Under the pieces are notes generated by a model. The model did no database searches and was not told the DNA's origin. It worked only from the letters and a program-made list of their open reading frames with translations. The position numbers and the translations under genes were made by a program. A stretch of DNA of 64,000 nucleotides from Coniferiporia sulphurascens (Eukaryota > Basidiomycota > Agaricomycetes > Hymenochaetales > Hymenochaetaceae). The stretch is from NCBI GenBank assembly GCA_002794785.1, contig NBBA01000005.1, positions 1,550,001 to 1,614,000 on the forward strand, in the 5' to 3' direction. Below are positions 58,713-64,000 of this stretch, piece after piece (the first letter of the stretch is position 1; each line of letters begins with the position of its first letter).

Positions 58713-61537
58713 TCATATGGCGCCTTTTCCTGCGTCTTCTTTCAGGCTCACAATGCGATTGATTATTAATTTATCCCCATTCCTGTAACCGGGTGTTATG
58801 TCGCTTCTCTCGCCGAAAAGGCCAAGTTTGGCGTCGGAATCAAGCGAGAAATAAGCTACCCTTAGGCCTTGGAACCGTACACATTCATTCCCAGTCAATT
58901 GCTCGCTGGTCGGCACAGGAAAGTGGGGATCTGCTGATGGAATGATGGTCCTATTCTCCAATGCCGTCTTCGTCCTTGCCTTGCCTTCGTCTTTCGCCTC
59001 CGCGAAAGCACGTTTCGCCAATGGCCAAAAGCCGACTTCAAGCATAGCACCCTTGATGATCTCGAGGCTATCAGGGTTTATATCTGCCCTGAAATCCGGC
59101 TTCGCAACCGACGGGTTATCACTCTTGAAGAGCTGATGGAAAATGCGCGTTTCGTCGACAAGCACAGGGCTGCCGGAAGGTGCATGTTCTGCGACCCACT
59201 GGATGAAGGCGCGTGGCTTCTTAACCTCGCCGCCAGTTTCTAGGGTGCATATAAGCTCAGTGACATCACCCGTTGTCGAGTCCGTCTTGAAAGATGTACA
59301 GGTAATAGGATACGGAGCCTGGAAGAGGCCGACAGTTTTCCCGGGTGCCAAGCGGAAAAAGTCCTTGGAATCCTGCAAACGGAAGTCGTCTGCATCGATG
59401 TACAATGTACGAGTAAAAGGTACCGATGTACTTCCAAGCGCGGGGATCTTCGGATGTAACGGCTTTTCAATCATGAGCAGATAATCTTCCGGCAGATTCT
59501 CTATTGTCACTTTAAGTGGCTTCAGCACCATCAGTAGCCTAGGGACGGTGTTCTCAAGGTACTGCCTGACTGTTTGTTCAAAACGAGTTGTCTGGATATT
59601 CGTTACGGATGTCGAGATTCCGAGAGTGCTAACGAAAGAGATAATCGCGCCCGGCGGGATACCTCTTCGGCGGAGCGCAATTAGTGTGTACAACCGCGGG
59701 TCATCCCAGCCACGGACATAACCTTCTTTGACCAGCGCTAGAATTTTGCGCTTTGACATTATCGTCCCAGTGACATTCAGGCGCCCATACTCCGATTGGC
59801 GAGGCTTATAAACCTCCAGGGCGTCGCACAGCCATTCGTACGAAACGCGAGAAAGGATGAATTCCACCGTGCAAAGAGAGTGGCTGGCAAAAGGCGTAAA
59901 ACGTAAATGGAAGAACCACTATCATAAAGAAATGGACCCACGAGATGTTCTCGAAGCTATCGACTAAGCAATGGGTGAAGTCGTATGTTGGATATATTTT
60001 CCATTTATCTCCTGTCCTGTGGTGCGATGCATCCAATACACGGTATGCGATGAGGTCCCACATTTGAGGGTTTCCATCCTCGAGGTTTTGCTTCATGCGC
60101 AAGATTGCTTGACCTGGTCTATAATGCCCGTCTTTCATCTTCTGGAACTCATCGAGTGATTCGGAAATTGCACGATCACGGTGTGCGCAAGCTCGACGTG
60201 GTCCACCATCATCCCCTCCTCGCATTTCATGGATCTCATCGCCTAATAAAGTCGAATCATCAGTAAGAAACTGGGCTCAAAAACTGATTTCCCTACCTGT
60301 GCAATGACAAACGTATCCCTTGTCTCGCTTAATGAGTTCAACAGCTAATTCGTACAACTCCTGGAAGTAGTCACTGGAATACGTAATTTTCCATGGCTCA
60401 AAGCCCAGCCATCGAATAACTTCCAAAATACTCTCAAAATACTGTGCTTCTTCTGCCTCAGGGTTGGTATCATCATAGCGCAGGTAGCATTTACCGCCGT
60501 GATGTGCGGCATAACCAAAATTGATAAAGATAGCCTTCGAGTGACCGATGTGTAAGAACCCATTAGGTTCTGGCGGGAAACGCGTATAAACAGCACCGCC
60601 GGTTGCAGCCAAGTGTGCGTCTCGAAGGTGAGGGTGTATTTGCGGGTTCTCGCCAGGCTTGTGCAGTTTCCCAAGAAATCCTTCCTCAAATATAGATCTG
60701 GACGAGTTTACAGAAGAGGGGCCCGCATTGGCGGATGCAGTGTCTGGGCCAGCTTTTTTCGGTTTCCCTTCCTGCAAGCGGGACTCGCTTAGTTCAGGGA
60801 TCTAGAGGCATATGGATGCGAATACGCACGGCGCCTTTGGCCTTTATTGCTGTCTTTTCACCGAAAGTTTCTATGAAAACCTTCTCTACTGCATTCTTCA
60901 GCTCTAAAGGATTCGCCCAGCGAAGGTCTGGAGTGCCTTTGAGGGCGCCGATTGACGTGCTTAGATTCGCCCAGCCAGAGAGAGATGCGGAAGAGACGTA
61001 ATCAGTCACTTTCGACACAAGTTCTTCCGGATTGATATTGAAGCCTGGGGGAATATAAAAATGAATAAGCAATGCAGTAGCCAAGAGAAGCTTGGCTGTG
61101 TTCTCACCTACGCCACATTCTTTGTCGAACTCCTTACTATCGGACGGGATGCCTTGAGCTTCAATGAACTTGATGGCAGCTTAAACGTCGAATCAGGGGT
61201 CGCTTTTTTATTGTCAATACACGCGTAACCAGAGGCACTTACCAGAAACTTGCTCAGCAGATTTTAACCTTCCATCCAGAATTGCGTCGACAATGTAAGT
61301 TTTCTCCGAACTGTCCAATTTCGATCCTTGGACAGCGAGCGCCGAGAGCAGGGACGCCTTCTTGTCGTCGACATTTTTCTCGGAGAGATTATTATCGACT
61401 ATGATATCCCTGAGCGCAGACGCGTTTTTGGTGCTCTTGGCTGTTTCTGTGGCCTTTGCCCTGGTGAAGCCAATAGCCTGGAATAAATCGATGAGCTTGG
61501 AGACCTCTGGGTCTGCTGGATCGAATTTGGGAGGCAT
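58713..61537 (-). CDS. GLN4: Glutaminyl-tRNA synthetase
   Basis: Product: a class I aminoacyl-tRNA synthetase that charges tRNA-Gln in the cytosol. Seen: an N-terminal tRNA-binding domain ([20 protein letters not shown] to RIRIHMPLD), a Lys/Ser-rich linker, then [20 protein letters not shown] with the HIGH motif, [78 protein letters not shown] with the MSKRK form of [25 protein letters not shown], and a C-terminal anticodon-binding beta-barrel ([20 protein letters not shown]) ending [15 protein letters not shown]. The full N-terminal extension, typical of eukaryotic GlnRS, is present. Six or so introns. Start 61537 follows from MPPKFDPAD; it is convergent with CFT2, 123 bases apart. Confidence 0.96.
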
Positions 61538-62179
61538 ATTGTGACTATATGCGTGGAAGAGGGACGGAGAAGAGGATCACCAGCACTCGAGTTCCGTTTT
61601 GACTGATATTCATGCTACCGGCACGCGCGAGTCACTCCGAATCGATTGTCGCCCTTTGCCGAAGAGGGGATGCTTACATGATACAAATAGGAAAAAATAA
61701 AGGGCGATCGACGCGGCGGCGCGGTTACCTGAACAGTTAATTACAAGTGCTCAATGAAGTTCATGGCTCATCAAGCCGCCGGTGCCGTGCAGTGCAGACT
61801 GCCTGGTGTTCGATGGCCATCTATCCCCCTTCGGATGGGGCCCGTAACGTTGCGACCTCCCCCCCTCATCACTTACGGTATGCCAGTGAGGGTACCAGAC
61901 TACCAGTTCCGGTGACGGACTCAACTCGCCGCTCGGCTTGCCCCATCTATCTGAAGATTTATATTTTCTGTGCACACCCGACCATTCCGTTCCTGGAGTC
62001 TGTAGCCGCCTCATCACCTGCTTCAAGTTCGCTTCCGTCCTTCCTTCCCTGCTCTCCCCGCTCTCCTCTTCCCTCTCCCTAGGTCAGAAAACGCGGGGTG
62101 GTGATTAACCACCTGTATACATATTGTCTGCATAACGTCTTTGGGCGACACACTCTCTCCTAGGTTCCGCTCTTTTGTC
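61538..62179. promoter_or_regulatory. Divergent promoter, GLN4 / GH79
   Basis: This is a 642-base region. Near the GH79 side, 62030-62085 is strongly C/T-rich (CCTTCCTTCCCTGCTCTCC), a form common in fungal promoters just upstream of transcription starts. No gene was recognised. Confidence 0.45.
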
Positions 62180-64000
62180 ATGTTAGGTCTATTTGCCAGT
62201 ACTTTGGGAATCCTCGCCCTTGTCCCCGGGTCGGCCTTTGCTGCCTCTGCAAATTTCTCTCCCCCCGTCTCGTATACCGGCAATAATCTTGTTCACTCCA
62301 ACTTCTTCGGAATCAGTATTGAGCTGAGCATTATCAACACTCTAGGTGAGCCCTTTGACGACAGACATTTATAACTTGGGTAACTGACCCTTTGGTGCCA
62401 GTTGGCGAGAACACCTCATCTATTCCAGACCAAATCAAGAACTATCTTTCTAACATTCAGACAAGGGTGTGTGTTTGTGCGACCCTTCGCCACTATGGTT
62501 TGTACTGAAATCCTGTGCGAAGGCCAAAAACCCCGTTCGCGTCCGCGTCGGCGGGAACTCGATGGACGATTCGACTTTCAACTCATCGCAATCCCAAATG
62601 ATTGTTTTCCCTAGCGCTGCACAGAATATCAACGACCAACCAGTGACTTATGGACCGGTTTTGTACGATGTACTCGCAGAGTTGGCGAAGGGAGCCTCCG
62701 GCTTGCAATATTTAATAGGTGAATTGCTTGGTTAATGCACTGTGCTCTCAACTAGCTCATATGCGCGTTAGGTCTTTCGCTCGCCCTCAGCGATAAAAAT
62801 GACGAAGCACTGGTTGTCTCTACAGCTAAACAGAAACTGGGGAGTTACCTGGACGGCTTTCTGCTCGGCAATGTCAGTTGGGATGTGTTGTAATATACAG
62901 CGTATATGTTAATCTCACACTTCGGATCAGGAACCAGACTTGTATGGCCCTCATGCCACTCGTCCCGCCAATTACTCACAGGCAGATTATTTTTCAGTAA
63001 AGCTTGGCAACAATCAATAACTATTTGGCCTTGTTGCTTATATTCATTCTCCACCAGGAATTCGCTGCTGTCTCTAGACTATTGAATAACTCTGCTACGT
63101 ACGGGAATCTGATATCCACTCCGATGCTGGGTGGCCCTGCTATTTGTTGTAATTGGGTAAGCCAAAACGCTCTCACATGCTCGTAAGTTTATTAATTTTT
63201 TAATAAAGGATCTCGGGAGTTTGTTGGAGCAAGGTTATCTGCAAGACTTCCAAGCGGAGTTGAAATATATTGAGTACGATTGCATCAGGATGGAGGATAT
63301 AGTTGACAATTGACCATGTGTTAAGTCTCCAGCACTATCCTCAAAACAATTGCGGCGGTACGCACACTCTGCCCATTGATTACTACCTGCGACATTACGA
63401 AGGTGCATAGTCCTTACTATATGCGCACTTTTCCCTTCGCAAGTCTGAGTTCAACCATCAGTTATTTCTCTTGCCGCCTGGCAGGCAAAGGGAGTGGAGG
63501 ATGCACATGCGGCGAACATACCAATTCTCATGAGCGAATTTAACACTGCATCATGCGGTGGCGTACCTGGAATATCGGACACATTCGGTGCAACGATGTG
63601 GACATTGGATTATGTTCTTCAACTGGCAAGTGTCGGGTTTGAAGGGGCATACATCCACACACGCGAGCAGGGAATATCCTATAATATCTTCGACCCTCCC
63701 GCTACAAATGCCACCAGCTCAAATTGGACGACCTTACCAACATATTATTCTATATTGCCTGCTGCAGAGGTATTGAGCAACCAAAACGGATCGTTCGTTA
63801 CGGATTTGAATCTCAACAACAACTCGGAGAGTAGCGTCGTGGCCGGATACGGTGTCTATGACGGGAAGACGGGCTTGCCAAACGCTTACGTCCTATTCAA
63901 TTACGCCGATTCCGGAATAGATTCCGCTACCTTTCCCATACCATCCGAGGTCGCAAATCATACTCTGCTCGTGCGTACGCTCACAGCTGCGACTTTAATC
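62180..64000 (+). CDS. Secreted glycoside hydrolase family 79 (beta-glucuronidase-like), partial
   Basis: Product: an extracellular retaining glycosidase, probably acting on glucuronic acid residues of polysaccharides or glycoproteins. Seen: a signal peptide (MLGLFASTLGILALVPGSAF-AA), SYTGNNLVHSNFFGISIELS, IPDQIKNYLSNIQTR joined to AKNPVRVRVGGNSMDDSTF, then GFLLGN-EPDLYGPHATRP with the acid/base Glu in GNEPD, LQHYPQNNCGG, and ANIPILMSEFNTASCGGVPG with the probable nucleophile Glu (63536-63538). The C-terminal part (TFGATMWTLDYVLQLASVGF, GAYIHTREQGISYNIFDPP) runs in frame from about 63490 through the window end at 64000, so the stop and any C-terminal tail are missing. Several N-glycosylation sequons (NATSSNWT, NNNSES) fit secretion. 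The ATG at 62180 directly precedes the hydrophobic leader. Five or more short introns. Confidence 0.88.

Overview
This window is a gene-dense nuclear segment of a fungus, most likely a basidiomycete and probably an agaricomycete. Nearly every gene is cut by many short introns of about 45-60 bases. Genes lie on both strands with short gaps, base composition is near even, and the protein set is fungal (fluoride exporter, Dal5-type permeases, HOS3-type deacetylase, Fmp27 with its GFWDK motif, Cox18). No prokaryotic operon, CRISPR array, tRNA gene or autonomous transposon was recognised. Exon joins were read by hand from conserved protein sequence and splice sites. CDS coordinates give the genomic span from start to stop codon, introns included.

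Layout. 1-9 kb: the end of an unidentified gene, a calcium-regulated mitochondrial carrier, and two tandem Dal5/Tna1-type permease paralogues on the minus strand, separated by an AT-rich block of direct repeats (5946-6463). 9-16 kb: a Tma17/Adc17-like protein, a fluoride exporter, a DUF7704-type membrane protein, Cox18 and ribosomal protein eL6. 16-25 kb: a pyrimidine 5'-nucleotidase, a PHAF1/UPF0183 protein divergent from a HOS3-type deacetylase, DNA polymerase epsilon subunit B and a possible small unknown gene. 25-40 kb: the very large FMP27/BLTP2 lipid-transfer gene, a DUF3112-like membrane protein and methionine synthase MET6. 41-50 kb: a dual-specificity phosphatase, a large HSL-type alpha/beta hydrolase, a divergent alpha-tubulin and a GPP/DOG-type phosphatase. 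50-64 kb: exocyst SEC15, ARF1, cleavage factor CFT2, GLN4, and a secreted GH79 glycoside hydrolase that runs off the window.

Most genes are core housekeeping functions (translation, mRNA 3' processing, DNA replication, secretion, mitochondrial biogenesis, methionine synthesis). The accessory parts are the permease pair with its repeats and the GH79 enzyme. I found no convincing new multi-gene system. The most notable signals are structural: five genes each need a GC-AG intron to restore a conserved reading frame, ARF1 contains an 11-base microexon, and an unusual repeat block lies between the duplicated permeases.
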